Positions 7,254 through 15,532 of a stretch of 58,584 bases of DNA are shown here, piece after piece. The DNA lies in NCBI RefSeq assembly GCF_012933655.1, contig NZ_JABBJJ010000035.1, forward strand, positions 1 through 58,584. Direction: 5' to 3'. Below the pieces are notes generated by a model. The model ran no database searches. It saw only the letters and a program-made list of their open reading frames with translations, and was not told the DNA's origin. The translations under genes were made by a program, and so were the position numbers. The stretch's first letter is position 1; each line of letters begins with the position of its first letter. The DNA is from Pyxidicoccus fallax (GTDB taxonomy: Bacteria > Myxococcota > Myxococcia > Myxococcales > Myxococcaceae).

Positions 7254-7961
7254 GCTACCTGTTCTACACCCGCTGTCCCTCTAGCTACCCTGAGGGGGCA
7301 AGGCCCGCCGCCTCCTCCTCCCCCTTGTGAGGGGCCGCCCCATCGGACCGCTCGCGGGTCACCCCTTTGGATCGCTGCCTCGATCAGACCACGAGCCCGC
7401 GTGCTCGGGAGCCTCAAGGGTCGGCTACGCCGAAACCTGAGCGGTTCTGTGCCCTTGCCCCTCCCTCCGCGCGCGGGCGCAGGGCAACCGGCCGCCAGCG
7501 GCCAGTTCTGATCGATCAGGAGTCGCGTTCCGCTTGGCCGACCCTGGCGCGGTCCATTACCCCGGCCCGTGACATGCCGGCGCAAGGTCTGCCCGCAGGG
7601 GGTGTGGTGACGGGCGGTCGAGGGGCCCTGCACGCTCCTCTGATGAATAGGCCCCGCGCGCCGCAAGCAAGCGCAGGCAGAGGTGGGATGTGCGCAGGGG
7701 GCCGCAAGAGCGGGAAGGAACTACCTCAGGGGCCGTTCAGGGGACGGGACCGGGGCTTGGCCGTGTAGAGCCTACTGGCTCAGGACTGTATCGACCTGTG
7801 GAGAATAAGGAACCGACAGACGACCGCTATGCTGCCTGCCAAGTCTGGCTGTGGCCCAAGCTCTAGAAGTTCATGAGGAAATTCAGCCACTTACGGTGCA
7901 GCACGACGATGGCGCACGCGTAGCGTGCGCCATCATGCTGCCCGCCGTCAAGATGGTAGGG
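7254..7961. other. Non-coding stretch inside the island
   Basis: About 700 bases without a convincing gene. Open frames here give Arg/Pro/Gly-rich shadow translations. It contains a 10-base palindrome TGATCGATCA near 7508 and, toward its right end, the long hairpin at 7908-7934. Confidence 0.5.
7908..7934. repeat. Perfect 12-bp inverted repeat (hairpin) downstream of the protease operon
   Basis: GATGGCGCACGC, three-base loop GTA, then GCGTGCGCCATC. The stem can be extended by GCAGCA/TGCTGC outside a small asymmetric bulge. It lies just past the 3' end of the reverse-strand protease operon. It has no T tract, so it is either a factor-assisted terminator or a protein-binding palindrome. Confidence 0.6.
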
Positions 7962-8177
7962 CTAGCCGATGCTTTGATTAAGCAACCGGGTTGTTGGCTG
8001 ATCGCCAATTCTTGCGGAAGAACCGAACGTAAGATCGAGGAGATACCGAGAATGGAACGACTGGACGCCTGCCTGCTCCAGTTTGGACAACGTAGTCTCC
8101 AGAACTGAGAGCTTCTCCACATCGATCTTCGGGTTGTTCCTAAGCACTTCGGCGCGATCGAATTTTGGTCGTGTCAT
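7962..8177 (-). CDS. Small partner protein of the ClpP-fold protease
   Basis: 71 residues, starting 7 bases after the protease stop codon. Sequence begins MTRPKFDRAEVLRNNPKID, continues as an amphipathic helix (VEKLSVLETTLSKLEQAGV) and ends in a short polar tail. There is no signal peptide or metal motif. Short proteins with an RNNPKID-like opening next to SDH-type proteases are something I recall from other genomes, but I cannot verify it here. It may be an adaptor, substrate or inhibitor of the protease. Base composition is clearly lower in GC than the chromosome flanks. Confidence 0.6.
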   Translation of the reverse strand: MTRPKFDRAEVLRNNPKIDVEKLSVLETTLSKLEQAGVQSFHSRYLLDLTFGSSARIGDQPTTRLLNQSIG

Positions 8178-8184
8178 GGTCGGC

Positions 8185-9048
8185 TCAAATGTAGTTCTTG
8201 GCGTGTACGAAGTTTCCCCAGGAGTTGGCCGCGATGAAGTCGGACATCAGGTGAAAGTAGTCCCTGATGGCTCGGTTATGCTCGGGAACCGAGCCAAAAT
8301 CTTGGATGCGGAGCTTCAATTCATCCTGCAACACTTGCATAGGGATCCTGCGACCATGCGAGCGCCAATACTCATGGTCGCTCAGCCTGCGAGCGATCTC
8401 CTCTGCCCTAGCTTCTCGCATTTCTTGGGTTACCGCTCGCTTTTGCCCCTCTGTGACGGTCCAGTCCTTGAACTTGTACTTGGCCAGCCACTTGACGAGC
8501 AGAGTGGTGGATAGCTCACGAGCCATCTCGTATTGGTGGAGTTCTGCTAGATCGAACTTTCCTAAGAGTGCGAAATCCGCAGTGGTCGCCGTTCCAGCCG
8601 CAGCCTTATCCATCAGCCTCTTGAACTGAACGAGGTAGGAGAGCGCGGGCACGAGTTTTCCTTCTCGTGGAATTTGCGGGTCGATAGGACCCAAGCACGA
8701 GAAGAAATCCATCATGATCTCGTCGCCTGACATAGCCAGGACTGTGCCCGCTGACATGGCGACGTCCGGGATGATGAACGCGACGTCCGAATAGTAGTGA
8801 CGGAAGACGTTCACCATGCGCTCGGCCACTTCCACCACGCCGCCTGGCGTCTGGAGAACAACGGCTAAGCGCTCCCGACGATCGTCGGTTGCCTCAATGG
8901 CGTCCCTTACCCGGTGCTCAAGGCCGGGGAGGATGGGCCCAGTGATGGCGACAACATCGCGTTCGAGCGCGGTCTCAAGACTGGCGTGCAGTTCCCGAAG
9001 CGTCTTTCGGGCTTGCGCGTCAATGGTCATCGGCTCGGGCTGGGCCAT
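8185..9048 (-). CDS. SDH-type (ClpP/SppA-fold) serine proteinase
   Basis: 287 residues, cytoplasmic, with no signal or membrane segment. It shows the Clp/crotonase-fold protease pattern: LAVVLQTPGG (oxyanion-loop glycines 69-70), a VAFIIPDVAMSAGT segment with predicted nucleophile Ser99, and a SCLGPIDPQI loop following. This matches the serine dehydrogenase proteinase family (SDH_sah, PF01972), soluble relatives of SppA. An amphipathic region follows (residues 150-220) and a C-terminal basic/aromatic part probably used in oligomerisation. It is the first gene of a two-gene operon with a 71-residue protein and sits inside the integrated element, so a role in element biology or cell defence is plausible. 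No AAA+ partner is encoded nearby. Confidence 0.8.
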   Translation of the reverse strand: MAQPEPMTIDAQARKTLRELHASLETALERDVVAITGPILPGLEHRVRDAIEATDDRRERLAVVLQTPGGVVEVAERMVNVFRHYYSDVAFIIPDVAMSAGTVLAMSGDEIMMDFFSCLGPIDPQIPREGKLVPALSYLVQFKRLMDKAAAGTATTADFALLGKFDLAELHQYEMARELSTTLLVKWLAKYKFKDWTVTEGQKRAVTQEMREARAEEIARRLSDHEYWRSHGRRIPMQVLQDELKLRIQDFGSVPEHNRAIRDYFHLMSDFIAANSWGNFVHAKNYI

Positions 9049-9610
9049 GAAACGGTGCTCCCTCCATCAGTGAACGCCCTAGGGGCGCAATCGTGCCCAT
9101 ATCCTGCGGAGATTGCTACGACCTTCCGCGTCTTTCTGCCCGCAGTAGACGTTCCATTGGTGGGCCCCTGACCTCCCCCCCACCTTGTTTCTCAGCAGAT
9201 TCCCCCGTCTACGCCGGGTATGCCCAGCGCTTCAGTCACACCGAAGCTCGGTGCTATGCGGCTCCGGGTAACGCGAGTTGCGAGCCACCTATCAGGGAGG
9301 CGCACATACGCAGGAGTGTTGATGCACTGCGTCGAAGAGCGGCGGCCAGCCTCAGCCACAGGCGGCTTGATGGCGGTTTGGAGGAACGCGCGACATGGAT
9401 GCAGCAACGGCAAGTCCTCCACCGTACGAGGCATAAGATCTGAGCAGGACGACACCGCTGCCAGTTCCTGCCGCTGGACTCCAGTTGTACCGGGAGTCAG
9501 TGGATTCCCCATCCACAACGCGAGAACGACGCCGGATCCAGCATATCGCGTACCAGCGGTATCGAGGGCCCGGGCTTTCTGGGCTCCCTGCGTCCACGGA
9601 GGAATGTACG
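9049..9610. other. Intergenic region of the island
   Basis: About 560 bases between the divergent protease operon and the gene at 9611. It must hold promoters in both directions, but no clear -35/-10 pair stands out. Frames across it give shadow-like translations. The last 15 bases contain the SD GGAGGA for the next gene. Confidence 0.4.
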
Positions 9611-10060
9611 ATGACGAAGGCCATCAGCCTGTCCGCAGAGCTGGCCGAGGTGAGGTGCGCCGTCGAAGGAGCGCGTTTCATCGCGGATGCACTGGCCACG
9701 CACTCGCTGGACAGCCGCGAGCAGGAACTGCAAGCGCCCGTCTCCATCACCGCCATCCTCGTGCTGGCGGAACTACGGCTCCACCAAGTCGAGCGGGTGC
9801 TTCGTGGTGAAGAGGACCCGCAGCACCTGTGGGCCCCGCACAACGACGTCACTCCGGGAGGTGGCGAAGGAGACGAGCAGGACGTGGTGCTCCGCCCGTG
9901 GAACCAAACCGAAGAGGATGCAGCGCGCCCAGCTCGGAAGAAGACGGAGCGCTCCGGGCCCAAGAGGCGGCGTGGGCAACCTCCCCCACCGCTGCCGGAG
10001 CCGCCAGCGCAACCCGAATGCGTCGAAGAACAACCGCCTCCTGGTGGGACGCCGAGTTGA
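9611..10060 (+). CDS. Myxobacterial hypothetical protein with basic, Pro-rich tail
   Basis: 149 residues from the ATG at 9611, preceded by GGAGGAATGTACG. The N-terminal 75 residues are a helical domain (MTKAISLSAELAEVRCAVEG, then ARFIADALATHSLDSREQEL, then SITAILVLAELRLHQVERVL). The rest is disordered: acidic, then KKTERSGPKRRRG, then Pro-rich. I associate the helical segment with a small family found repeatedly in myxobacterial accessory DNA; its function is unknown. It stands alone in the island on the forward strand. Confidence 0.7.
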   Translation: MTKAISLSAELAEVRCAVEGARFIADALATHSLDSREQELQAPVSITAILVLAELRLHQVERVLRGEEDPQHLWAPHNDVTPGGGEGDEQDVVLRPWNQTEEDAARPARKKTERSGPKRRRGQPPPPLPEPPAQPECVEEQPPPGGTPS

Positions 10061-10535
10061 GACGTGCCCCACCGGCATCAGAGGCCGGCCGGGGACGAAC
10101 AGGGCCCGCGAACCCGAGCTGGCGCCAGCGTCCTGTTCCTTACGTCTCAGCTCATGGAAGAGGACCTCGCTGGGCGGAATACCAGGGCGGTCGAGGAGGT
10201 GGCAGGGGAGTTCCACCGCTACCCACCGAACTTCAGAAGTTCACCAGGAGGGCCGCCCCCTCGTGCGCGAGAAGTGAGAGGGCGAGCACAGGGTGCTGCC
10301 ATCGCTAACACATGACCGAGGGCGACTCCGCCAGGGGCGGCCCCAAAAATTCGAGGCCAGCTCACCACCCAAGGCCTTTTGAAGATGCTGGGGCCCCTTG
10401 AAATTGGACCTGTCGGCAGGGAACCCCTGTCCCCCAGGGATGGGGGGCCTCTCCCGGATTCGGATAGGGCTACTGAATAGCGAGGCGGCCGAGGGGCTTG
10501 GAGCCCCGGGAGAGCGTCAGAACGAACCCGACGCA
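10061..10535. other. Non-coding stretch between convergent island genes
   Basis: 475 bases with no supportable gene. It holds several short GC-rich inverted repeats (for example around CCCCTTGAAATTGG and GGGAACCCCTGTCCCCCAGGG near 10400-10440) but nothing with a clear terminator structure. Confidence 0.4.
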
Positions 10536-11408
10536 TCACCTCACCAGCCGCAGCTTCACGCGCAGTTCCCGGGCCTCGGCCTGCGCCTGGGGCGTGGCGC
10601 TGGACACCCTGGCGCACACCTGCCCGAGCAGGTCGAGCTGGCGCTGCATGGAGGACTCCAGCAACTTACGGTGACGTTCCAGCTTCTTGAGGTCCGCGTC
10701 CTCCAGCAGCAGCACCTCGGTGGCCAGCCGCTCACGCACCAGCCCGAGGGTGGCCTGCTCTTGGTCGAGCTTCGCGGCGAGGGCGCCCCGCGCCACCTTG
10801 GCCATGTTTCCGAGGTGCTCATAGGCGGCCTGCTCCAGGCGCCCCTCCTGGCGCGTGTCGCGGGCCTCCTGAAGCGCGAGGCTCAGCGGTCGGAGCACGG
10901 CCTCTGGCAGTTCCGGCACCTCGCGCAGAAGGGCCAGGGTGCCCTCCAGGCCGCGCAGGAGGGCCTCCGTCAGCTCTGGCTCCTTCGGGACCGTTGATCG
11001 GGCGTCCACGACGGCCACGAGGCCGGAGAGGGCCTCCAGGGCCCGGCGTGTGCTGGTGACGAGCCCGAAGGCGTCGGTCCCCTCCAGCGCCTCCTCCAGC
11101 AGTGCGCGCACCCGGCCGTCCTCCAGTTTGGACAGGCGCTTGAGCTTCCAAGCGAGGTCCGCCACCTGCACGACGATGTGCGCCTCGGGAAGGGTGGTCG
11201 GCGCGAAGCTGGAGAAGTAGCCGTCGAGGTGCTGCTCATACTCGGCCACATCCTCCCCGGGCAGCAGCAGGTTGCTCGCGCTCAGCCCGTGGCGGAGGGC
11301 ATTGAGCGAGGAGGTGGACTTCCCCTCCCGCGTCTTGGGGCCGTGGGACCTGGTCCCGTTGAGCACGCTGGTGGCGGCCTGGAGGGCCGAGCGGACGGTG
11401 GCGTTCAT
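10536..11408 (-). CDS. Mobile-element-associated protein with SHGPKTREGK / NALRHGLSA motif
   Basis: 290 residues. The N-terminus carries NGTRSHGPKTREGKSTSSLN followed by ALRHGLSASNLLLPGEDVAE. This signature is widespread in hypothetical proteins found near transposons and repeats, usually written S.GP.T..GK..S..NA..HG. It is followed by a long, strongly helical, Leu/Ala/Glu-rich body, EAHIVVQVADLAWKLKRLSK and onward, probably coiled coil, ending in basic residues. No enzymatic motif is visible and the family's function is unknown. The short gap to the HNH-type gene upstream suggests an operon of the two. Confidence 0.7.
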   Translation of the reverse strand: MNATVRSALQAATSVLNGTRSHGPKTREGKSTSSLNALRHGLSASNLLLPGEDVAEYEQHLDGYFSSFAPTTLPEAHIVVQVADLAWKLKRLSKLEDGRVRALLEEALEGTDAFGLVTSTRRALEALSGLVAVVDARSTVPKEPELTEALLRGLEGTLALLREVPELPEAVLRPLSLALQEARDTRQEGRLEQAAYEHLGNMAKVARGALAAKLDQEQATLGLVRERLATEVLLLEDADLKKLERHRKLLESSMQRQLDLLGQVCARVSSATPQAQAEARELRVKLRLVR

Positions 11409-11472
11409 GTGGGAATTCTCCGGCTGGGGCTGTTCGCGTGGGGAGGGCGAGGTGTAGGACCCGGGGCTCGCG

Positions 11473-12348
11473 TCACGGCTTGCGCTCCTGCCAAGTCATG
11501 GGAGCGAAGGCAGGCAGGCGCCGGTGCTCGCGCCAGCGCTGGAGGGCCACGTTGACGCTGGGCCGCTGGTAGAGGGGCGCGAGCAGTTCCACCGGCTCGC
11601 CCACGTCCTGCGCCACGCGCTCCAGGTCGAAACCGTGGCGGATGAGCAGCAGGACGAAGGCGGCCTCGCCCTCGGTGCAGCAGTAGCGGGGCATCTTCAA
11701 CCCCAGCTTGCGCGTCTTCGAGTCCCGCCACTGCGACTTCGCCGTGGTGCGGGGGATGAACTCGCCGCTGTCGAGGCCCTTCATCTCCCCCCACAGCGTC
11801 TCTACCCTCTTGGCCAGCTTCCACTCCACCCCGAGGACTCGCTCGCGGAAGGTGGGCACGCGCGAGGGGGGCTTGGCCACGGGAGCGGGGAGGCCCACCA
11901 GCTCGGGTCGGTCGACAACGCGGGCAGGCTGGGGCGGGCGGTAGCGAAGGCCGCCGAGGTCGTGGCGCTCCCGAGGGCTGTGGAGGCGCTTCTTCGCGTT
12001 GTGGGCGCGGGCGTGGCTGGTGGGATTGCCCCGGCCCAGGCGCTTGATGCGGGCGTCCAGCTTGTCGCCTCGCTGGTGGTGGATGACGTCTCCCTCCTTG
12101 CGCTCGGGACGCAGGCCCCGGGCGGCGTAGAAGTCCCAGGCGAAGTGGTGCAGCCACATCCACCGCCTCGGGGGACGAGGGTGGCCACAGTGCGTGATGT
12201 CGCACGAGGGGCAAACCCGAGGGAGGTACGCAACCCAGGGGTAGCCGTCCTCACCCATGACGATGACGAGGCCCTGGGCCTGAAGACTCGCTAGCACCTC
12301 GTTGTTGAGCTTGATGCCGTTCACATCGGTCCAGTTCTGCCTGCTCAT
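11473..12348 (-). CDS. HNH-endonuclease-like zinc protein
   Basis: 291 residues from an ATG preceded by GAGGAGGA. A Cys/His cluster CPSCDITHCGH (46-56) is followed by an HNH-like core: WLHHFAWDFYAARG, then GDVIHHQRGDKLDARIKRL (His90-His91, Asp95, Asp98), then SHARAHN (111-117). The H-H-x-x-G-D-x-x-D-N/A-R-x-x-N/R-L ... H pattern is that of HNH homing-type nucleases, where the first His is the general base. The residue normally Asn in NxxxNL is replaced by Ala/Arg, so activity is uncertain. The C-terminal 130 residues contain a likely HTH (EGEAAFVLLLIRHGFDLERV), fitting DNA recognition. It could be a homing-type nuclease or a DNA-binding regulator derived from one. Confidence 0.7.
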   Translation of the reverse strand: MSRQNWTDVNGIKLNNEVLASLQAQGLVIVMGEDGYPWVAYLPRVCPSCDITHCGHPRPPRRWMWLHHFAWDFYAARGLRPERKEGDVIHHQRGDKLDARIKRLGRGNPTSHARAHNAKKRLHSPRERHDLGGLRYRPPQPARVVDRPELVGLPAPVAKPPSRVPTFRERVLGVEWKLAKRVETLWGEMKGLDSGEFIPRTTAKSQWRDSKTRKLGLKMPRYCCTEGEAAFVLLLIRHGFDLERVAQDVGEPVELLAPLYQRPSVNVALQRWREHRRLPAFAPMTWQERKP

Positions 12349-13074
12349 CGCTGTCCTCCTCCTCGGGGGCGTTCACCTCCCGGAGGCACTGGACGGGGAC
12401 CTGGGCGAGGTGGATGTCGGAAGGTGAAGAACGCGCAGCGTTCACACCTCCGGCCTGTAGAGACACTCCGCCCAGGTCCCCGATCTATTTAGAAGGGGAA
12501 CCTCTCTCGAAGTCCTCGGGGGCCTGCCGGAAGCTGCCTCGCTGCTGCATCGGGCCAGGATCGGGCGTGCTGCTTGCCGTCCGAGGGGAACTGCCGTGCG
12601 CCCCGGCCTATGGGAGGCGGCCCTGGCGCACGGTCACCAACCGCATGACGGTGGGAACCATGGGGCGCCCCGGAAACGAGCACCAGCGGGAGGCGAGCTG
12701 CGGTCGGCGGTCCGGAATCCTCCCCCTGGTGACGGAGGCCAGGCGTGAGGAGGAGGGGAAGACATCGCATTGTCTGGGGCCCGAAACACTCCCTCTGCCC
12801 GAGACCTGAAGGGCCCGTGGAGGGGGGAGACATCAGGCCCTTTTCAATGCGGAACTCTCCCCCTGCCCGAGAGCTGGAGGGCCCGTGGACGGGGGGAGAC
12901 ATCAGGCCCTTTTCAATGCGGAACTCTCCCCCTGCCCGTCACCCCAAGCCATGGCAATGCTGGGGGTGGGGCTAGGGTTCGCGACCTGAAAGGCCGTCTT
13001 CCTCGGCGGCTTGCCCCTCTTACCAACCCGAGGACCGCCGTGCCCGCCAGGGACGCACGAGGAGGCGGATGCAG
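12349..13074. other. Intergenic region with tandem repeats
   Basis: About 725 bases between divergent island genes with no convincing gene. The notable content is the tandem array at 12788-12938. The right end carries GAGGAGG, the SD for the next gene. Confidence 0.45.
12788..12938. repeat. Two-and-a-bit tandem copies of a 66-69-bp unit
   Basis: Unit 1 is 12788-12853 (66 bases), unit 2 is 12854-12922 (69 bases), and a partial third covers 12923-12938. Each unit starts ACTC(T)CCC(C/T)CTGCCCG, then has a variable spot, GGGCCCGTGGA, and the fully conserved GACATCAGGCCCTTTTCAAT block, ending GCGGA. Within a unit, GGGCC...GGCCC can pair. Confidence 0.8.
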
Positions 13075-13941
13075 ATGGGAACAGCTCGCCCGAATACCGG
13101 CCCCTTGCCCGAGACGCCCAAGCATCGGTTCAAGGACCAGCCGGACGCCATGAACTTGCTTCACGTACGGCGGACGCGGGAGTGGATCGACAGAGTCGCT
13201 GCGAATGCGGAGTCGGGCTACCGGATGGCGCGGACGTTCGCGTGGGTGCACCACAACAAGGAGTGGCTGCTCTCGGGCGACTACCTACGTGCACCGCCCG
13301 AGCTTCCAAGGGAAGCAACAGGCACGGACACGAGCCTGCTCACCCCAGTGTTGGCCCCGCAGGTGAGCCTCCTCGTTCATGGGCAGGAGGTCTTGGCGGC
13401 GTACCACCTCCTCGCTCAGGCGGGCCAGCAACTCCGGGCCTTCGTCCACCGCTTCTACGAGAAGCACCCCTGGGCGAAGGAGCACACACGGTTGTGGATG
13501 AGCGAGCAGCGGCTGTTCTGCGCCTTCGCCATGCTCGCGGTGGAGGCCGAGGGCATGGGGCCCAAAATTTCTCCGCAGGAGATGGAGGCGCTTGCGCTCA
13601 TCGTGGGCATTCGATTCCCGGGCGAGGAGTTCGAACAGGACCCCAAATCCAACGAGCAGCGCCAAGCCGCTTGGAAGTCCATGATGCGGGACGTGAATAA
13701 GAGCGGTGTGCTGCCGCTTCTCCGGCAGATTTCCTCCGAGTTCCGTCCGCCGGAGCAGGCCACCGAGACGACTCCGGCCTCACCCGCCCAGCAGGTCGTC
13801 TCGATGCCGAGCCCCGCAGCGCCTCCCTCGGAGCAGCCTGTCACGACATCTCCCGAACCGCCCGCAGCGGTCCCTCCCGCGCAGCCCACCACCATGCTCT
13901 CCGCCGAGCAGTCCGAGAAGGTCGGGGGGGATAAGAAGTAG
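13075..13941 (+). CDS. Island hypothetical protein with Pro/Ser-rich tail
   Basis: 288 residues from the ATG at 13075, which is nine bases from GGAGG; the ATG at 13069 is too close to it. Residues 15-200 are a mixed helical domain with MNLLHVRRTREWIDRVAANA, a FAWVHHNKEWLLSGDY stretch and LFCAFAMLAVEAEGMGP. From about residue 215 the protein turns into low-complexity Pro/Ala/Ser/Thr sequence ending EKVGGDKK. No signal peptide, membrane helix or known motif is visible, and I do not recognise the family. It lies directly upstream of the excisionase-integrase pair. Confidence 0.65.
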   Translation: MGTARPNTGPLPETPKHRFKDQPDAMNLLHVRRTREWIDRVAANAESGYRMARTFAWVHHNKEWLLSGDYLRAPPELPREATGTDTSLLTPVLAPQVSLLVHGQEVLAAYHLLAQAGQQLRAFVHRFYEKHPWAKEHTRLWMSEQRLFCAFAMLAVEAEGMGPKISPQEMEALALIVGIRFPGEEFEQDPKSNEQRQAAWKSMMRDVNKSGVLPLLRQISSEFRPPEQATETTPASPAQQVVSMPSPAAPPSEQPVTTSPEPPAAVPPAQPTTMLSAEQSEKVGGDKK

Positions 13942-14063
13942 GCCGGGACAAGAGGAATCCTCCCGCTCCCCCTCACCTGGCGGCACGTCCACCATGAGCC
14001 TCGTCTTCACGAGGTTCTGATGCAGGACGGGATTCATTCCAGCAGTGACGATGGGAGGCCGCC

Positions 14064-14402
14064 GTGTCCAGCGTAGAGGCCGGGCTGCGTGACCTCATCC
14101 GCGCAGTGGTGCGAGAGGAACTGGCGGCGCTCCACGGGGATGCAGCTCACCGCGAGCTGGTGCAGGCGGGGCCTCTCAGCAGCACCAGCCCGGACGGCCA
14201 GCCCCCGCTCGACAAGGCCGTCTACACCGTCGAGGAGGTGGGCCACCTTCTCGGGTGCAGCCCCAAGGCCGTGTACGCGAAGGTCTCGCGCGGCCAGCTT
14301 CCAGGCGTCTTCCGCGTGGGCCGCTCGTTGCGATTCCGTGGGCGCGAGTTGTTACCGTTCATTCTCGAAGGGCGTGCGCCGTCGCCGAGGAGGTCTCGGT
14401 GA
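14064..14402 (+). CDS. Excisionase-like helix-turn-helix protein
   Basis: 112 residues from a GTG preceded by GGGAGG. The first 45 residues are a helical, variable region. Residues 53-102 form an HTH_17/excisionase-type winged helix: VYTVEEVGHLLGCSPKAVYA, then KVSRGQLPGVFRVGRSLRF, with the typical wing ending GRELLPFI. Its stop overlaps the integrase start by one base (TGATG), so the two are translationally coupled. In related elements such proteins bend att DNA to favour excision or repress the integrase promoter. The identification as Xis rests on domain type and position. Confidence 0.8.
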   Translation: MSSVEAGLRDLIRAVVREELAALHGDAAHRELVQAGPLSSTSPDGQPPLDKAVYTVEEVGHLLGCSPKAVYAKVSRGQLPGVFRVGRSLRFRGRELLPFILEGRAPSPRRSR

Positions 14403-15532
14403 TGAGCGTAAAGGTCAGGCAGTACAAGAAGCGCGGCAGGTCCGGATGGGAGGTGGACATCATGTTCAAGTGGCCCGATGGCGAGCTGTACCGCGAGCGC
14501 GTGAAGGCGCCGGCGGGCTCGAAGTCGGGCGCGAAGGCGTGGGGTGAGCAGCGGCAGTCCGAGCTGCTCTCACGAGGCCGCAAGGCCGTGGAGAAGAGGG
14601 CGGTGCCAACGTTGAAGGAGTTCGCGCCCCGCTACCTGGACGAGGGCGCCAGGGCCAACCGGCAGAAGCCCAGCACCATCATCCAGAAGAAGCGCATCCT
14701 CGACTTCTACCTGCTGCCCAGGTTCGGCGAGCTGCGGCTCACCGCCATCAGCAACGCCGAGGTGGCGAAGCTCAAGGCGGAGCTGGTGGACCGCAGCCCG
14801 AAGACGGTGAACAACGTGCTGGTGGTGCTCAACACGGTCTTCAAGACCGCGCTCAAGTGGGGCGTCATCGAGCAGATGCCGGCCACCATCGAGCTGTTGA
14901 AGGTGGCGCCCTCCACCATGGAATTCTACGAGCCGCACGAGTTCGAGCGGCTGGTGGACGCGGCGGCGAAGGTGGACCACCAGCACCTCGTCTTCATACT
15001 GCTCGGCGGCGAGGCGGGGCTGCGCTGCGGCGAAATCATCGCCCTGGAGCAGACGGACGTGGACTTCACCCGGGGCGTCATCCACGTCCGCCGCTCGGAG
15101 TGGGAAGGGCACGTCACCCTGCCCAAGGGCGGACGGGCCCGGCAGGTGAACATGACCGCCCGGCTGGCGGACGCCCTCCGCAAACAGCGGCACCTCCGGG
15201 GAGAGCGCATCCTCTGGCGGGCCGACGGCCACCCCAAGGTGACCCAGGTGCTGCTAAACAAATGGATGAGCCGCATCCAGCGGCTGGCCGGGCTGAAGGT
15301 GACGGGGGGCATCCACATCCTCCGCCACACCTTCTGCTCCCGGCTGGCGATGGCAGGCGCCCCGGCGAAGGCCATCCAGGAGCTGGCCGGGCACCAGAAC
15401 CTCTCCACCACCCAGCGCTACATGCACCTGAGCCCGGCGGCCAAGTCGGCGGCCATCCGGATGCTGGAGGGGGCGAAGCAGGAGGCCCAAAATGGAGACG
15501 GGCTGGAGACCATGAGGATCTCCAGCCCGTAA
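14402..15532 (+). CDS. int: Tyrosine-type site-specific integrase
   Basis: 376 residues from the ATG at 14402. The N-terminal 60 residues are a basic arm-binding region. Residues 65-160 are a core-binding (SAM-like) domain with TLKEFAPRYLDEGARANRQK. The catalytic domain has Arg208 (GGEAGLRCGEI), Lys in PKGGRAR near 242, His305 and Arg308 (HILRHTF), His331 (LAGHQNLST) and nucleophile Tyr340 (TQRYMHLS). All six expected residues are present, so it should be active. It recombines attP with the tRNA 3' end to insert or excise the element. The gene ends 12 bases before the right att core, and its last codons are part of the 111-bp repeat, a layout that keeps integrase and att site together. Confidence 0.92.
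   Translation: MSVKVRQYKKRGRSGWEVDIMFKWPDGELYRERVKAPAGSKSGAKAWGEQRQSELLSRGRKAVEKRAVPTLKEFAPRYLDEGARANRQKPSTIIQKKRILDFYLLPRFGELRLTAISNAEVAKLKAELVDRSPKTVNNVLVVLNTVFKTALKWGVIEQMPATIELLKVAPSTMEFYEPHEFERLVDAAAKVDHQHLVFILLGGEAGLRCGEIIALEQTDVDFTRGVIHVRRSEWEGHVTLPKGGRARQVNMTARLADALRKQRHLRGERILWRADGHPKVTQVLLNKWMSRIQRLAGLKVTGGIHILRHTFCSRLAMAGAPAKAIQELAGHQNLSTTQRYMHLSPAAKSAAIRMLEGAKQEAQNGDGLETMRISSP

Noticed and set aside
7367..7768. Forward 133-codon frame in the island gap
   Set aside because: Arg/Pro/Gly-rich composition, no SD, no family, and an equally long frame on the other strand.
9220..9610. Frames running into the gene at 9611 from upstream
   Set aside because: Low-complexity, no SD. The ATG at 9611 has a good SD and begins the conserved-looking helical domain.
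12788..12938. CRISPR array
   Set aside because: Only two and a bit units are present, the repeated unit itself is 66-69 bases, and there are no distinct spacers or cas genes.
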